Origin: Vibrio rarus
GTDB lineage: Bacteria > Pseudomonadota > Gammaproteobacteria > Enterobacterales > Vibrionaceae
DNA: 64,000 nt
NCBI RefSeq assembly: GCF_024347075.1
Contig: NZ_AP024900.1
Location: 2,728,001 to 2,792,000, forward strand
Direction of reading: 5' to 3'
Position numbers and translations under genes: made by a program. Shown here piece by piece: positions 8,676 to 19,064 of this stretch. Below the pieces are notes generated by a model, which was not told where the DNA came from, ran no database searches, and saw only the letters and a list, made by a program, of their open reading frames with translations. The stretch's first letter is position 1. Every line of letters begins with the position of its first letter.

Positions 8676-10691
8676 TTACTTTTTAAACATGGCCCTTAGG
8701 TTGGCAATATGCGCCTGACCTTTTTCCATTCGTTCTTCTTTAGTTTGTTGTTTTTTCTTTGCTTCCCATTCCAAGTCATCAAACGGTAGTTCATCTAAGA
8801 ATCGGCTTTGTGTCGGTTTTATTAGCTCGCCATACTGGCGTCGCTCCTTACATACAGTGAAGTTGAGTTCTTTTTGAGCACGAGTAATACCGACATACAT
8901 TAGGCGACGCTCTTCCTCTACGTTGTCTTCATCTATACTCGTTTGGTGAGGCAGGATGCCTTCTTCTGCCCCCATGAGGTATACATATGGGAACTCTAGC
9001 CCTTTTGATGCATGTAGCGTCATAAGTTGTACTTGGTCGGCCTCTGCATCGTCTTCTCCTCGCTCCATCATGTCGCGTAGGGTTAAACGCTGCACCACCT
9101 CTTTTAAGGTTTTTTCTTCTTTATCGTAGTTGTCGCCTTCAAGATCAGCCACTATCCAAGTGTACAAATCCGAGACGTTCTTCATGCGCATTTCTGCTGC
9201 TTTGGGACTTGCTGATGTTTCGTAAAGCCAATCTTCATAATGAATATCACGCACTAAACTGCGGACCGCTTCTACCGTATTACCACGCTCTGCATTGTCT
9301 CCGACACGCACCAACCATTCGGTGAAGCGCCTTAAACTCTCTAACCCTTTTCCCGACAATGTTTGCTCTAGACCCAGCTCAAAAGATGACTCAAATAAAC
9401 TTTTGCCCCGCATGTTGGCATAACTGCCGAGTTTTTCTAGAGTAACTGGCCCTATCTCTCTGCGCGGTGTATTCACTATACGCAAAAACGCATTATCATC
9501 ATCCGGGTTCACTAACACTCTCAAGTAAGCCATTACATCTTTTATTTCCGCACGGGAGAAAAAAGAGGTACCACCAGAAATACGATAGGGAATACGGTTT
9601 TGCATTAACGATTTTTCGATTAAACGAGACTGGTGATTGCCTCGGTAGAGAATGGCATAGTCTTTATAATGCGTTCTGTTGACAAATTTATGAGCAATGA
9701 TCTCGCCCGTTATACGCTCCGCTTCATGATCTTCATTTTTGGCCATCAGCACTTTGAGTTTTTCACCGTCAGCAATTTCAGAGAACAGTTTTTTCTCATA
9801 CACATGGGGGTTATTAGCGATCAAAATATTCGCCGAGCGCAAAATTCGGCTGGTCGAGCGGTAGTTTTGCTCAAGTTTAATCAACTTTAGCCTAGGGTAA
9901 TCCTCCCCTAATAACACCAAGTTTTGCGGTTTAGCTCCACGCCAAGAGTAAATCGACTGATCATCGTCCCCTACTACGGTTAAGCGACCACGTTCACCCA
10001 CCAGCAGTTTCACTAATTCATATTGGCTGGTATTTGTATCTTGATATTCATCCACTAATAAATAGCGAATACGAGCCTGCCACCGCTCTCTCACTTCTTG
10101 GTTCTTTTTCAGTAGCAATACCGGCATTAAAATCAGATCATCAAAATCCAACGCATTGTATGCCACCATTTGTCTCTGATACATTTCAAAACAATCGGCA
10201 AACAAGGTCGGTAACTCACCTTGCGCTGAAGCTCTCGCTTGAGCGGGAGTTAACATGTCATTTTTCCAGTTTGAAATGGTGCTCACTAGTTGACGAAGTA
10301 AGTCTTTATCTCCATCCAAAAGATCTTCTGTCAATTCTTTCAACATGGACAATTGGTCTTGGTCATCAAAAAGAGAAAAACCCGCTTTTAACCCAAGAGC
10401 TTTATATTCACGACGAATGATATTTAGACCCAAAGTATGGAAGGTCGACACCATTAAGCCTTTAGACTCATTTTTACCTAACGTTTGTCCAACCCGTTCT
10501 TTCATTTCTCGGGCCGCTTTATTGGTAAAAGTCACCGCCGCAATGTTACGAGCTTTATAGCCACACCGTTGTACTAAGTACGCAATTTTATTGGTGATTA
10601 CACGAGTCTTACCTGAGCCCGCCCCCGCCAACACAAGACAAGGTCCAGATACAAATTTTACCGCTTCATCCTGCTGTGGATTCAGTCTCAT
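8676..10691 (-). CDS. rep: ATP-dependent DNA helicase Rep
   Basis: Rep is a 3'-to-5' superfamily 1 helicase that clears proteins ahead of the replication fork. The 671-residue protein starts [13 protein letters not shown]. It carries motif I AGAGSGKT (about 22-29), motif Ia [13 protein letters not shown], motif [12 protein letters not shown], motif [18 protein letters not shown], motif IV LEQNYRS and motif VI VGITRAQ. It is distinguished from the second UvrD-like helicase in this window (42.8 kb) by its length and by lacking the UvrD C-terminal extension. It is a single gene, divergent from vexR. Confidence 0.95.
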   Translation of the reverse strand: MRLNPQQDEAVKFVSGPCLVLAGAGSGKTRVITNKIAYLVQRCGYKARNIAAVTFTNKAAREMKERVGQTLGKNESKGLMVSTFHTLGLNIIRREYKALGLKAGFSLFDDQDQLSMLKELTEDLLDGDKDLLRQLVSTISNWKNDMLTPAQARASAQGELPTLFADCFEMYQRQMVAYNALDFDDLILMPVLLLKKNQEVRERWQARIRYLLVDEYQDTNTSQYELVKLLVGERGRLTVVGDDDQSIYSWRGAKPQNLVLLGEDYPRLKLIKLEQNYRSTSRILRSANILIANNPHVYEKKLFSEIADGEKLKVLMAKNEDHEAERITGEIIAHKFVNRTHYKDYAILYRGNHQSRLIEKSLMQNRIPYRISGGTSFFSRAEIKDVMAYLRVLVNPDDDNAFLRIVNTPRREIGPVTLEKLGSYANMRGKSLFESSFELGLEQTLSGKGLESLRRFTEWLVRVGDNAERGNTVEAVRSLVRDIHYEDWLYETSASPKAAEMRMKNVSDLYTWIVADLEGDNYDKEEKTLKEVVQRLTLRDMMERGEDDAEADQVQLMTLHASKGLEFPYVYLMGAEEGILPHQTSIDEDNVEEERRLMYVGITRAQKELNFTVCKERRQYGELIKPTQSRFLDELPFDDLEWEAKKKQQTKEERMEKGQAHIANLRAMFKK

Positions 10692-10816
10692 AACGCTACC
10701 GAGATAAAAAAAAGGGCTACAATCATACTGCTCACCTCATTAATTTCCAATGGAATTCTATTTTTAGCAGTGCTTACCCAAACTTACAAATACTTGCATT
10801 TACGTGGCGATGAAAT

Positions 10817-10842
10817 AAAATGAATGAATGTTCATTCATTTT
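10817..10842. promoter_or_regulatory. operator palindrome upstream of vexR
   Basis: A perfect inverted repeat with 12-bp arms (AAAATGAATGAA / TTCATTCATTTT) separated by TG. It ends 17 bases before the chosen vexR start. Such palindromes are the usual TetR-family operator, so binding by VexR is a strong inference. It also overlaps an upstream in-frame ATG at 10824, which argues against that start. Confidence 0.8.
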
Positions 10843-10859
10843 ATTGGAATTGTGATTAC

Positions 10860-11432
10860 ATGGCACCTAATAACAAACGCCAAGATATCTTACAGGCAGC
10901 AGTCACTATATTAGGCAGGGATGGCTTCAAAGGTCTTTCCATTCAAAAGTTAGCCACAGAAGCGAATGTCGCTACTGGCACTGTTTATCTCTATTTTAAA
11001 GATAAAGATAAAGTCATTGTCGAAGTGAGACTTTGGCTGGCAAAGCAGTTTTCAGACATCATTCAAGCTGGAGTGTCTTCTGAGCAACCCCTTTATGAGC
11101 GATACCACACCATGTGTGAAAACATATGGAACATGGGCCAATGTCACTTAACTTTACTGCAAACTCAAATTCAATATGAATCCCTTCCTACTCCTTTGAG
11201 CGTCGAAGTACATAACATGGAAAAGAAAATGTTTGATCAACTCATCGGCCTTTTTAATGAAGGAAGAGAAAGTGGGGAAATAAAAAACTTATCTGACATT
11301 GTCTTATACTGTCTTAGTTTAGATAGTTGCTTTGCGCTTACGCGTAAACACTGCCAAAACATTGAACCTATTGACTATGCCACCTACCAATTAGCAATCC
11401 AAGCAAGCTGGGACGCTATTACCGTAAAATAA
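10860..11432 (+). CDS. vexR: TetR-family regulator of the vexAB efflux operon
   Basis: A 190-residue TetR-family protein. The N-terminal helix-turn-helix spans about residues 5-50 (RQDILQAAVTILGRDGF, then IQKLATEANVATGTVYLYFKDKDKV). A helical ligand-binding domain follows. The open frame extends to 10824, but that start lies inside the operator; the ATG at 10860 has GGAA 11 bases upstream. It is followed after 15 bases by the RND genes. Gene order with vexA, vexB, ubiK and ilvC matches the Vibrio cholerae vexRAB locus as I know it, so the name is by synteny. Confidence 0.85.
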   Translation: MAPNNKRQDILQAAVTILGRDGFKGLSIQKLATEANVATGTVYLYFKDKDKVIVEVRLWLAKQFSDIIQAGVSSEQPLYERYHTMCENIWNMGQCHLTLLQTQIQYESLPTPLSVEVHNMEKKMFDQLIGLFNEGRESGEIKNLSDIVLYCLSLDSCFALTRKHCQNIEPIDYATYQLAIQASWDAITVK

Positions 11433-11447
11433 CTGGAGAACCGTTCC

Positions 11448-12548
11448 ATGAAGAAATGGACACTCATCATGCTCATCATTGCCTTAGTCCTATTTGGCAG
11501 TGTTATTGGCTTTAATATGTTCAAACAACAAAAGATTGCTGAGTATTTAGCAAATCGTCCCGAACCTGAATATCCCGTGACCATTATGACGGCAACAGCG
11601 GAAGAATGGACACCGAGCATTAGTGCTATTGGTTTTATTGAACCTCTACAGGGGGTAACTTTAACTGCGGAAGCAAGTGGTATCGTCACTAAAATCAACT
11701 TTGTATCTGGACAAAAAGTGTCTAAGGGCGATTCTCTAGTAGAGTTAGACTCTGACGTTGAAAAGGCTAACTTACAAAGTGCTCAAGCTCGCTACCCAGC
11801 CGCTGAGGCAAAATATAAACGCTATAGAGGTTTGTATAAAAAGGGGGCTATCTCTAAAGAAGGTTTTGATGAAGCAGAAGCGGCTTACCTTTCTTTAAAA
11901 GCCGACATTACCGGCTTAAAGGCAACCATTAACCGCCGTGATGTGGATGCTCCTTTCTCTGGTGTTGTAGGTATTCGCGGGGTTAACCTTGGTGAATATA
12001 TGCAAGCCGGTAGCCGAATCGCCCGTCTCGAAGACATCAGTGTTATGCGTATGCGCTTTACCGTCTCGCAAAATGACATCTCACGCATCAGTATTGGTCA
12101 ATCAGTGCATGTAGCGGTTGACTCTTACCCTGGTACTCATTTTAACGCCACTATATCAGCCATAGAGCCGGCGATTAATTATCAAAGCGGTCTATTACAG
12201 GTACAGGCCGATATTCCTAATGCACAAGGTAAGTTACGTTCAGGTATGTTTGCCCGCGCTCAGATTGTCCTACCAACGCTCACCAATCAAGTGGTCTTAC
12301 CGCAAATCGCTATCACTTACACTTTATACGGTGACAGTGTGTACGTGTTAGACAAAGACACTCATCGCGTGACTCAACAAGTCATCACTGCTGGCGAAAG
12401 AAATAAAGACCGTGTTCGCATTCTAGATGGTATTAAACCTGGTGATACAGTTGTGACTTCAGGCCAAGTCCGCTTAAGCAATGATTCTAAAGTCAAGGTT
12501 GTTGAGAGTGATGCCACTACGCCACCAACTGAAACTCCAATGCTGTAA
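11448..12548 (+). CDS. vexA: RND efflux periplasmic adaptor (membrane fusion protein)
   Basis: The adaptor links the inner-membrane pump to an outer-membrane TolC-type channel. The 366-residue protein has an N-terminal membrane anchor (about residues 5-22). It then has the lipoyl half-motifs (LTAEASGIVTKINFVSGQKVSKGDSLVELD and the later VDAPFSGVVGIRGVNLGEYM region), a coiled-coil hairpin between them, and beta-barrel and membrane-proximal domains. It has no lipobox cysteine near the start. It is 15 bases after vexR and 10 bases before vexB, so one operon. Confidence 0.9.
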   Translation: MKKWTLIMLIIALVLFGSVIGFNMFKQQKIAEYLANRPEPEYPVTIMTATAEEWTPSISAIGFIEPLQGVTLTAEASGIVTKINFVSGQKVSKGDSLVELDSDVEKANLQSAQARYPAAEAKYKRYRGLYKKGAISKEGFDEAEAAYLSLKADITGLKATINRRDVDAPFSGVVGIRGVNLGEYMQAGSRIARLEDISVMRMRFTVSQNDISRISIGQSVHVAVDSYPGTHFNATISAIEPAINYQSGLLQVQADIPNAQGKLRSGMFARAQIVLPTLTNQVVLPQIAITYTLYGDSVYVLDKDTHRVTQQVITAGERNKDRVRILDGIKPGDTVVTSGQVRLSNDSKVKVVESDATTPPTETPML

Positions 12549-12558
12549 GGGATAGACC

Positions 12559-15500
12559 ATGCGATTTACAGACATTTTTATAAAGCGCCCTGTGCTGGCC
12601 ATTTCAATTAGCTTTTTAATTGCGCTACTTGGACTGCAAGCCATCTTTAAGATGCAAGTGCGTGAATACCCCGAAATGACCAATACCGTCGTCACAGTGA
12701 CTACGGGTTACTATGGTGCCAGTGCCGACTTAATCCAAGGCTTTATTACTCAGCCTCTTGAACAAGCTATTGCACAGGCAGACAACATTGATTTTATGAC
12801 TTCACAGTCAGTACTTGGTAGCTCAACCATTACTGTCACCATGAAGCTGAATACCAATCCCAACGCTGCCTTAGCGGATATTTTGGCGAAAACTAACGCC
12901 GTGCGATCTCAGTTACCTAAAGAGTCAGAAGATCCCACAGTAACCATGTCTACCGGTTCCACCACTGCCGTTATGTACATTGGTTTTACCAGTGATGAAC
13001 TCGCCTCTAGCCAGATCACTGATTACCTTGAGCGCGTTATCAATCCGCAACTCTTTACCGTCAATGGCGTCTCTAAAATTGATCTCTATGGTGGTGCAAA
13101 ATACGCGCTACGCGTGTGGCTAGACCCGGCTAAAATGGGCGGGCTACAACTGACTGCTACCGATGTTATGGGCGTACTCGATGCCAATAACTTCCAGTCA
13201 GCCACCGGGCAGGCCACAGGAACCTTTGTTTTATACAATGGTAGCGCAAACACTCAGGTTTCTAGTGTTCAAGAGCTCAAAAACCTAGTGGTGAAACAAG
13301 ATAATGGACAGGTTGTTCGCCTGAGTGATATTGCCAAGGTCACCCGTGAGAAAAGTCACGATGTCTATCGCGCCAGTGCCAATGGCCAAGAGGCTGTGGT
13401 GGTTGCGGTAAATGGAGCACCTAGTGCTAACCCTATTAACATAGCTGAAGATGTCTTAAAACTCTTACCGCAACTCAAGAAAAACTTACCTAGCAATATC
13501 AAGATGAATGTCATGTATGACTCTACTGTTGCTATCAATGAGTCCATTCATGAGGTGGCGAAAACCATCATTGAAGCGGCGCTTATTGTATTAATTGTTA
13601 TTACGTTATTCTTAGGTTCATACCGTGCCGTGCTTATTCCTATTGTTACTATTCCTCTGTCTCTCATTGGTGTAGCAATGTTTATGCAGGCCCTTGGCTT
13701 TTCTTGGAACTTAATGACCCTGCTGGCTATGGTATTAGCCATCGGACTGGTGGTGGATGACGCCATCGTTGTGTTAGAGAACGTAGACCGGCATATAAAA
13801 CTAGGGGAAACACCTTTTAGAGCGGCTATTATCGGTACTCGAGAAATTGCCGTTCCCGTTATTGCCATGACACTGACGCTGGGTGCGGTTTATGCGCCTA
13901 TCGCTCTTATGGGAGGGATTACCGGTTCCTTATTTAAAGAGTTTGCATTAACCCTTGCCGGCGCTGTATTTGTGTCGGGGATTATCGCATTAACCCTCAG
14001 CCCAATGATGTGCTCCACTATCTTAAAGCAAAATGAAACCCCTAATCGCTTTGAGCTGTTTGTGCATAAAAAATTGGATGCGTTAAGTGAAGCGTATGCT
14101 TCGGCATTGGGCTCTGTAATGCAACATAGAGGGGTAGTCATTGCCTTCGCCTTGATTGTATTTGGTAGCCTACCCTTACTGTTTAAATTTATTCCAAGTG
14201 AACTGGCACCATCAGAAGATAAAGGTGTGGTAATGATGATGGGTACAGGCCCATCCAGTGCCAATTTAGATTACTTGCAAAACTCGATGAATGAAGTCAA
14301 CAAAATGCTTGATGCGCAACCAGAGGTAGCTTATGCCCAGATTTTTACTGGCGTACCTAGCTCTAACCAAGCATTTGGTATTGCGTCATTGAAGCCCTGG
14401 AGTCAACGTGAAGCAAGCCAAGCAGATATCACTAATAGAGTATCAGGTTTAGTTGCAGACATCCCTGGAATGGCCGTTACGGCATTCCAAATGCCAGAAT
14501 TACCTGGGGCAGGTTCTGGGTTACCTCTGCAATTTGTTATTACGACACCAAGTAGCTTTGAGAGCCTATTTCAAATCGCAACCAATGCATTAGCAGAAGT
14601 CACAGCCAACCCACAATTTGTCTACTCTAATTTGGATCTGAACTACGATTCAGCCACGATGAAAATTACCATAGATAAAGACAAGGCAGGGGCTTACGGC
14701 GTTACCATGCAGGACATAGGTATTACTTTAAGTACTATGATGGCCGATGGTTACGTTAACCGAATTGATCTATATGGACGCTCCTATGAAGTCATTCCTC
14801 AGGTAGAACGTAAATATCGTCTTAACCCGGAATCAATGAATAACTACTATGTTCGCTCGTCCAATGGCGAATCGATTCCTCTAGGCAGTTTAATCAACAT
14901 TGATGTTGTCCCTCAGCCTAGAACGTTGCCACACTTTAACCAGTTAAACTCGGCCACTATTGGCGCTGTACCCGCACCTGGTGTAACCATGGGCGATGCT
15001 ATCGCTTGGTTTGAATCTACGGCAGTGGAGAAATTACCAAGTGGCTACAACCATGACTACATGGGAGAGGCACGTCAATTTGTAACAGAAGGAAGTGCAC
15101 TCTATACCACTTTCCTACTGGCCATTGCGATTATCTTCCTAGTGTTAGCTATCCAGTTTGAATCATTACGTGATCCACTAGTTATTATGGTATCAGTACC
15201 TCTTGCTATCAGCGGAGCTTTAGTGGCATTAGCCTGGGGACTGGCAACCATGAATATCTACTCACAAGTTGGGCTTATTACGTTAGTAGGGTTAATTACC
15301 AAGCACGGTATATTAATTTGTGAGGTTGCTAAAGAAGAACAATTACACCATCAGCGCAATCGTGTCGATGCTGTAATGGCAGCGGCGAAAGTACGGTTAA
15401 GACCTATCTTAATGACTACCGCGGCTATGATTGCAGGCTTAATACCCTTAATGTACGCCACTGGTGCAGGTGCGGCTCAGCGCTTTAGTATTGGTATTGT

Positions 15501-15630
15501 AATTGTTGCCGGCCTAGCCATCGGTACTCTATTTACTTTATTTGTGCTTCCTGTGATCTACAGCTTTATCGCTTCACAGCATAAACCTCTACCTGAATTT
15601 GATGAGGTTAGCACCTCTTCATCTGACTAA
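12559..15630 (+). CDS. vexB: RND multidrug efflux permease
   Basis: An inner-membrane proton/drug antiporter of the HAE1-RND family, 1023 residues, normal length. It starts FTDIFIKRPVLA, the family signature. The proton-relay aspartates are at about 400-401 in GLVVDDAIVVLENV, and a second membrane bundle ends with LRPILMTTAAMIAGLIPL. Two large periplasmic loops follow TM1 and TM7. In Vibrio cholerae the VexAB pump exports bile salts and detergents; the same substrates are inferred here from synteny. A strong terminator follows. Confidence 0.9.
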   Translation: MRFTDIFIKRPVLAISISFLIALLGLQAIFKMQVREYPEMTNTVVTVTTGYYGASADLIQGFITQPLEQAIAQADNIDFMTSQSVLGSSTITVTMKLNTNPNAALADILAKTNAVRSQLPKESEDPTVTMSTGSTTAVMYIGFTSDELASSQITDYLERVINPQLFTVNGVSKIDLYGGAKYALRVWLDPAKMGGLQLTATDVMGVLDANNFQSATGQATGTFVLYNGSANTQVSSVQELKNLVVKQDNGQVVRLSDIAKVTREKSHDVYRASANGQEAVVVAVNGAPSANPINIAEDVLKLLPQLKKNLPSNIKMNVMYDSTVAINESIHEVAKTIIEAALIVLIVITLFLGSYRAVLIPIVTIPLSLIGVAMFMQALGFSWNLMTLLAMVLAIGLVVDDAIVVLENVDRHIKLGETPFRAAIIGTREIAVPVIAMTLTLGAVYAPIALMGGITGSLFKEFALTLAGAVFVSGIIALTLSPMMCSTILKQNETPNRFELFVHKKLDALSEAYASALGSVMQHRGVVIAFALIVFGSLPLLFKFIPSELAPSEDKGVVMMMGTGPSSANLDYLQNSMNEVNKMLDAQPEVAYAQIFTGVPSSNQAFGIASLKPWSQREASQADITNRVSGLVADIPGMAVTAFQMPELPGAGSGLPLQFVITTPSSFESLFQIATNALAEVTANPQFVYSNLDLNYDSATMKITIDKDKAGAYGVTMQDIGITLSTMMADGYVNRIDLYGRSYEVIPQVERKYRLNPESMNNYYVRSSNGESIPLGSLINIDVVPQPRTLPHFNQLNSATIGAVPAPGVTMGDAIAWFESTAVEKLPSGYNHDYMGEARQFVTEGSALYTTFLLAIAIIFLVLAIQFESLRDPLVIMVSVPLAISGALVALAWGLATMNIYSQVGLITLVGLITKHGILICEVAKEEQLHHQRNRVDAVMAAAKVRLRPILMTTAAMIAGLIPLMYATGAGAAQRFSIGIVIVAGLAIGTLFTLFVLPVIYSFIASQHKPLPEFDEVSTSSSD

Positions 15631-15647
15631 TTCAACACAACAAACCC

Positions 15648-15674
15648 AAAGGGCTCATTTATGAGCCCTTTTTT
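15648..15674 (+). terminator. terminator of vexRAB
   Basis: An 11-bp stem AAAGGGCTCAT / ATGAGCCCTTT with a two-base spacer and a following T run. Confidence 0.88.
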
Positions 15675-15766
15675 GTGTTAAAAGTAAATGCCGGTCTCTC
15701 TTTTGCTTGCGACAGCCGATAGTAAATTGCTTAGAATATAACAAAAGAAAATAGAGAGATGTTCCC

Positions 15767-16024
15767 ATGTTTGACCCTAAGAAACTTGAGCAGATTGCAA
15801 AGCAGATTCATGAATCAATGCCTCAACCAGTAAAAGACCTTGGTACTGACGTTGATCAAAAAGTGCGTCAGGTTATTCAGTCTCAACTCAATAAGTTAGA
15901 CCTTATTAGCCGCGAAGAATTTGAAGTGCAAACCCAAGTATTACTGCGTACTCGTCAAAAGCTAAATGAAATGGAAAAGAAAATGGCCGCTCTAGAAGAG
16001 AAGCTATCTTCTAAGAGCGAGTAA
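15767..16024 (+). CDS. ubiK: ubiquinone biosynthesis accessory factor UbiK
   Basis: UbiK (YqiC family, DUF526) helps organise the soluble ubiquinone biosynthesis complex and has membrane-interacting activity. The 85-residue protein opens [14 protein letters not shown], has an amphipathic N-terminal half and a C-terminal coiled coil (about residues 45-80). It shares a convergent terminator with ilvC. Four other quinone-related genes (ubiA, ubiC, ubiD, fre) lie in this window, but they are not contiguous with it. Confidence 0.9.
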   Translation: MFDPKKLEQIAKQIHESMPQPVKDLGTDVDQKVRQVIQSQLNKLDLISREEFEVQTQVLLRTRQKLNEMEKKMAALEEKLSSKSE

Positions 16025-16096
16025 TACCCATCACGGTAAGTAAATGATCAGTTAATTACGACGATAGGTATTAGTACTGCCACGCATCAAAAAACA

Positions 16097-16130
16097 AAAA
16101 AGGCTTGGTATATTAATACCAAGCCTTTTT
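16097..16130. terminator. bidirectional terminator between ubiK and ilvC
   Basis: A long inverted repeat (AAAAAGGCTTGGTAT / AATACCAAGCCTTTTT) with A and T runs, lying between convergent genes. Confidence 0.87.
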
Positions 16131-16177
16131 ATTTTAAACAGAGCACTTGGGATCCCAAGCGCCCTAAAATAGGACGA

Positions 16178-17662
16178 TTAACCGCCTACTGCGATACGTT
16201 TCATGTCCGTCATATAACCACGAAGTTCTTCACCTACGAACTCAACTGGGTGGTTACGAATCGCTTCGTTCACTTCAATTAGGCGTTGGTTATCAACGTA
16301 GTTAGACTCTTCATTTAAGCCTTTACCAATGACATCAGTAGCAACGGCCGGCATGAACTTCTCACGTAAAAGTGGCGTTGCTACGTTAGCAAACAAGTAG
16401 TTACCGTATTCAGCTGTATCAGAGATAACCACGTTCATTTCGTATAGGCGCTTACGTGCCACGGTGTTGGCAATCAAAGGTAGCTCATGTAGAGATTCGT
16501 AATATGCAGACTCATCAATGATGCCTGATGCTGTCATTGCTTCAAATGCTAGCTCAACACCCGCACGAACCATAGCAATCATTAGAATGCCATTGTCAAA
16601 ATATTCTTGCTCAGTGATCTCTACATCAGAGTCTGGGTAGTTTTCAAAAGCTGTTTGGCCCGTTTCTTCACGCCATTTGAATAGGTTCACGTCGTCGTTT
16701 GCCCAGTCAGCCATCATAGAGCTAGAGAACTCACCTTGGATGATGTCATCCATGTGTTTGTTATATAGCGGACGCATTAGATCTTTTAGCTCTTCAGAAA
16801 GGTCAAAGGCACGGATCTTCGCTGGGTTAGATAGGCGATCCATCATATGAGTGATGCCACCAAATTTAAGTGCTTCTGTGATTGTTTCCCAACCGTATTG
16901 CAGAAGTTTGCCGGCATAACTTGCATCGATACCGTCAGCAATCATTTTCTCGTAACATACGATAGAACCGGCTTGTAACATGCCACAAAGGATAGTTTGC
17001 TCACCCATAAGGTCAGATTTAACTTCTGCAACAAAAGAAGACTCTAGGCAACCTGCGCGATGACCACCAGTACCTGCTGCCCACGCTTTAGCGATATCCC
17101 AACCTTCACCTTTAGGGTCATTTTCTGGGTGAACGGCGATAAGTGTTGGAACGCCAAAGCCACGTTTGTATTCTTCACGTACTTCTGTACCTGGACACTT
17201 CGGAGCTACCATCACAACGGTAAGGTCTTTACGAATCTGCATGCCTTCTTCAACAACGTTGAAACCATGAGAATAACCAAGAGCTGCCCCTTGCTTCATT
17301 AATGGCATGACTGTTTCAACAACGTTGCTGTGTTGCTTATCAGGAGTCAGGTTAACGACAAGATCTGCTTCAGGAATTAAAGTCTCGTAACTGCCTACTT
17401 CAAAGCCATTTTCTTTCGCATTTTTGAAAGATTGACGCTGCTCATCAATTGCCGCTTGGCGTAATGCATAAGATACATTCAAGCCAGAATCGCGCATGTT
17501 TAAACCTTGGTTTAAACCTTGAGCACCACAACCTACGATAACCACTTTCTTACCTTTTAGGTAATCAGCTTCTGTAGCAAATTCAGAACGGTCCATAAAA
17601 CGGCAACGACCTAATTGGTCCAATTGCTCACGTAGGTTTAGTGTATTGAAATAGTTAGCCAT
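16178..17662 (-). CDS. ilvC: ketol-acid reductoisomerase, class II
   Basis: IlvC converts acetolactate or acetohydroxybutyrate to the dihydroxy acids of valine and isoleucine synthesis, using NADPH and Mg2+. At 494 residues it is the long class II form of enteric bacteria. Visible parts are the Rossmann motif [16 protein letters not shown] (about 36-51), the [16 protein letters not shown] active-site segment and duplicated C-terminal knot domains. It stands alone, divergent from its regulator ilvY. Confidence 0.97.
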   Translation of the reverse strand: MANYFNTLNLREQLDQLGRCRFMDRSEFATEADYLKGKKVVIVGCGAQGLNQGLNMRDSGLNVSYALRQAAIDEQRQSFKNAKENGFEVGSYETLIPEADLVVNLTPDKQHSNVVETVMPLMKQGAALGYSHGFNVVEEGMQIRKDLTVVMVAPKCPGTEVREEYKRGFGVPTLIAVHPENDPKGEGWDIAKAWAAGTGGHRAGCLESSFVAEVKSDLMGEQTILCGMLQAGSIVCYEKMIADGIDASYAGKLLQYGWETITEALKFGGITHMMDRLSNPAKIRAFDLSEELKDLMRPLYNKHMDDIIQGEFSSSMMADWANDDVNLFKWREETGQTAFENYPDSDVEITEQEYFDNGILMIAMVRAGVELAFEAMTASGIIDESAYYESLHELPLIANTVARKRLYEMNVVISDTAEYGNYLFANVATPLLREKFMPAVATDVIGKGLNEESNYVDNQRLIEVNEAIRNHPVEFVGEELRGYMTDMKRIAVGG

Positions 17663-17769
17663 GAGGCCTCTCCTTAAAAATTCTATCCATAGTTCGGCTT
17701 TGTTCGCCGATTGAGTTCATACTAATTCAGGTTTTAGATTGCTTAAAGTGATATATTCACAAGTAATCA

Positions 17770-17784
17770 TTGCAAATTGTGCAA
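17770..17784. promoter_or_regulatory. candidate IlvY operator between ilvC and ilvY
   Basis: An inverted repeat TTGCA-AATTG-TGCAA lies 17 bases before the ilvY ATG in the divergent ilvC/ilvY spacer. LysR-type regulators bind such short dyads next to their own gene, and IlvY is known to activate ilvC. The site itself is seen; binding is inferred. Confidence 0.5.
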
Positions 17785-17800
17785 CAAGAAGATAACTCAA

Positions 17801-18691
17801 ATGAACATAAAAAGCCTACAAGTTTTTCTACATCTTTCTGAAAGTAAGAGCTTTAGCAAGACAGCATCGGCAATGCATATGAGCCCATCCGCACTTAGTC
17901 GACAAATAAAGCGTCTTGAGCAAGAAGCACAGCAAGTTCTTTTTATTCGAGATAATCGAAGTGTCGAGCTCACAACCGCAGGTAGAGAGTTACTGCCCGT
18001 GGCGCACAATATCATTAACCAATGGCAGACCTTTAGCCTAAATTTCGCGAGAAAAGAAGATGTGTTAAAAGGAGAGATCAGGTTATTTTGCTCTGTTACC
18101 GCAAGCTATAGCCACCTCCCTCGATTACTCTCTGAGTTTCGCCTTCTTCACCCCTTAATAGAGTATAAATTAAGTACGGGCGATCCTGCCCAAGCCATAA
18201 ATAAAGTGTTAAATGATGAGGCTGATATCGCCATTTCAGCGCACAGCGAACAACTACCATCAAGAATTGCTTTTGAAAATATCAGTGAAATATCACTGTC
18301 AGTAATAGCACCTAAAAGAGTGGCCAATATTGAAAGCATGCTCACAGAACCAATAAACTGGAATAAAATACCATTTATTATCCCCTCAGAGGGTACCGCA
18401 AGAGATCACTGCAATAACTGGTTTAAGCGCAGTAAAATTAAACCTAATATTTATGCTCAAGTTTCAGGTCATGAAGCTATTGTCAGCATGGTAGCTTTAG
18501 GCTGTGGTATTGGCATTGCTCCGGACGTAGTCATCAATAACAGCCCAGTAAAAGACCATATTCAAAAGCTTGATGTCGCGCCTGTAAAACCATTTAAACT
18601 AGGGGTTTGTTGCAAGCGATCTCAGCTCAATAATCCTTTAATAAAGGCTCTTTGGAACGTTGCAGAAGCAAACTATATCCCGACTAATTAG
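17801..18691 (+). CDS. ilvY: LysR-type activator of ilvC
   Basis: IlvY activates ilvC in response to acetolactate-type inducers. The 296-residue protein has the N-terminal winged helix (about residues 1-60, MNIKSLQVFLHLSESKSFS and SPSALSRQIKRLE) and a substrate-binding domain. That domain contains the IlvY-specific LFCSVTASYSHLP and GHEAIVSMVALGCGIGIAP. The frame is open to a TTG at 17777; the ATG at 17801 gives the family start. It is divergent from ilvC and convergent with the rrn operon. Confidence 0.94.
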   Translation: MNIKSLQVFLHLSESKSFSKTASAMHMSPSALSRQIKRLEQEAQQVLFIRDNRSVELTTAGRELLPVAHNIINQWQTFSLNFARKEDVLKGEIRLFCSVTASYSHLPRLLSEFRLLHPLIEYKLSTGDPAQAINKVLNDEADIAISAHSEQLPSRIAFENISEISLSVIAPKRVANIESMLTEPINWNKIPFIIPSEGTARDHCNNWFKRSKIKPNIYAQVSGHEAIVSMVALGCGIGIAPDVVINNSPVKDHIQKLDVAPVKPFKLGVCCKRSQLNNPLIKALWNVAEANYIPTN

Positions 18692-18708
18692 GATACTGTA
18701 GAAATGAC

Positions 18709-18734
18709 AAAGCCCCGTCGAATGACGAGGCTTT
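18709..18734. terminator. terminator between ilvY and the first rrn operon
   Basis: An 11-bp stem AAAGCCCCGTC / GACGAGGCTTT with one mismatch and a GAAT loop, with A/T runs on both sides. It sits just after the distal 5S on the minus strand and after ilvY on the plus strand. Confidence 0.8.
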
Positions 18735-18742
18735 TGAATGCA

Positions 18743-18861
18743 AACCTGGCGATGTCCTACTCTCACATGGGGAAGCCCCACACTACCATCGGCGCTATTG
18801 TGTTTCACTTCTGAGTTCGGCATGGAATCAGGTGGGTCCACAATGCTATGGTCGCCAAGCA
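18743..18861 (-). rRNA. rrf: 5S ribosomal RNA, distal extra copy of rrn operon 1
   Basis: About 119 bases with the 5S landmarks TGCTTGGCGACCATAG at the 5' end and GTAGGACATCGCCAGG at the 3' end. It differs from the other 5S copies by one base (ATTGTGG instead of GTTGTGG). It follows tRNA-Thr and comes after a terminator-like hairpin, so it is an appended copy. Confidence 0.96.
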
Positions 18862-18902
18862 AATTTTGTGTGCTATCAGATTAAGTATCTAATAACAAAA
18901 TA

Positions 18903-18978
18903 TGGTGCTAGTACCCAGAGTCGAACTGGGGACCTCACCCTTACCAAGGGTGCGCTCTACCAACTGAGCCATACCAGC
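18903..18978 (-). tRNA. tRNA-Thr (GGU), distal tRNA of rrn operon 1
   Basis: A 76-base cloverleaf with acceptor GCTGGTA / TACTAGC, anticodon GGT in TTGGTAA and encoded CCA. It lies between the two 5S genes of the operon. Confidence 0.97.
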
Positions 18979-19003
18979 AAATATTGGTCTATACAAAGAT
19001 TAA

Positions 19004-19026
19004 AAAACCCGCGTAAAGCGGGTTTT
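19004..19026 (-). terminator. terminator-like hairpin inside rrn operon 1
   Basis: A perfect 9-bp stem AAAACCCGC / GCGGGTTTT with a five-base loop and a T run on the minus strand, located between the first 5S and tRNA-Thr. It would end transcription before the tRNA-Thr-5S pair unless antitermination carries polymerase through. Confidence 0.7.
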
Positions 19027-19064
19027 AAAACGTTTTCACTTTTTAAAAAGTGAAAAGAAATTAG

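Noticed and set aside
10824..10859. Upstream ATG for vexR at 10824
   Set aside because: It lies inside the operator palindrome and lacks a ribosome site.
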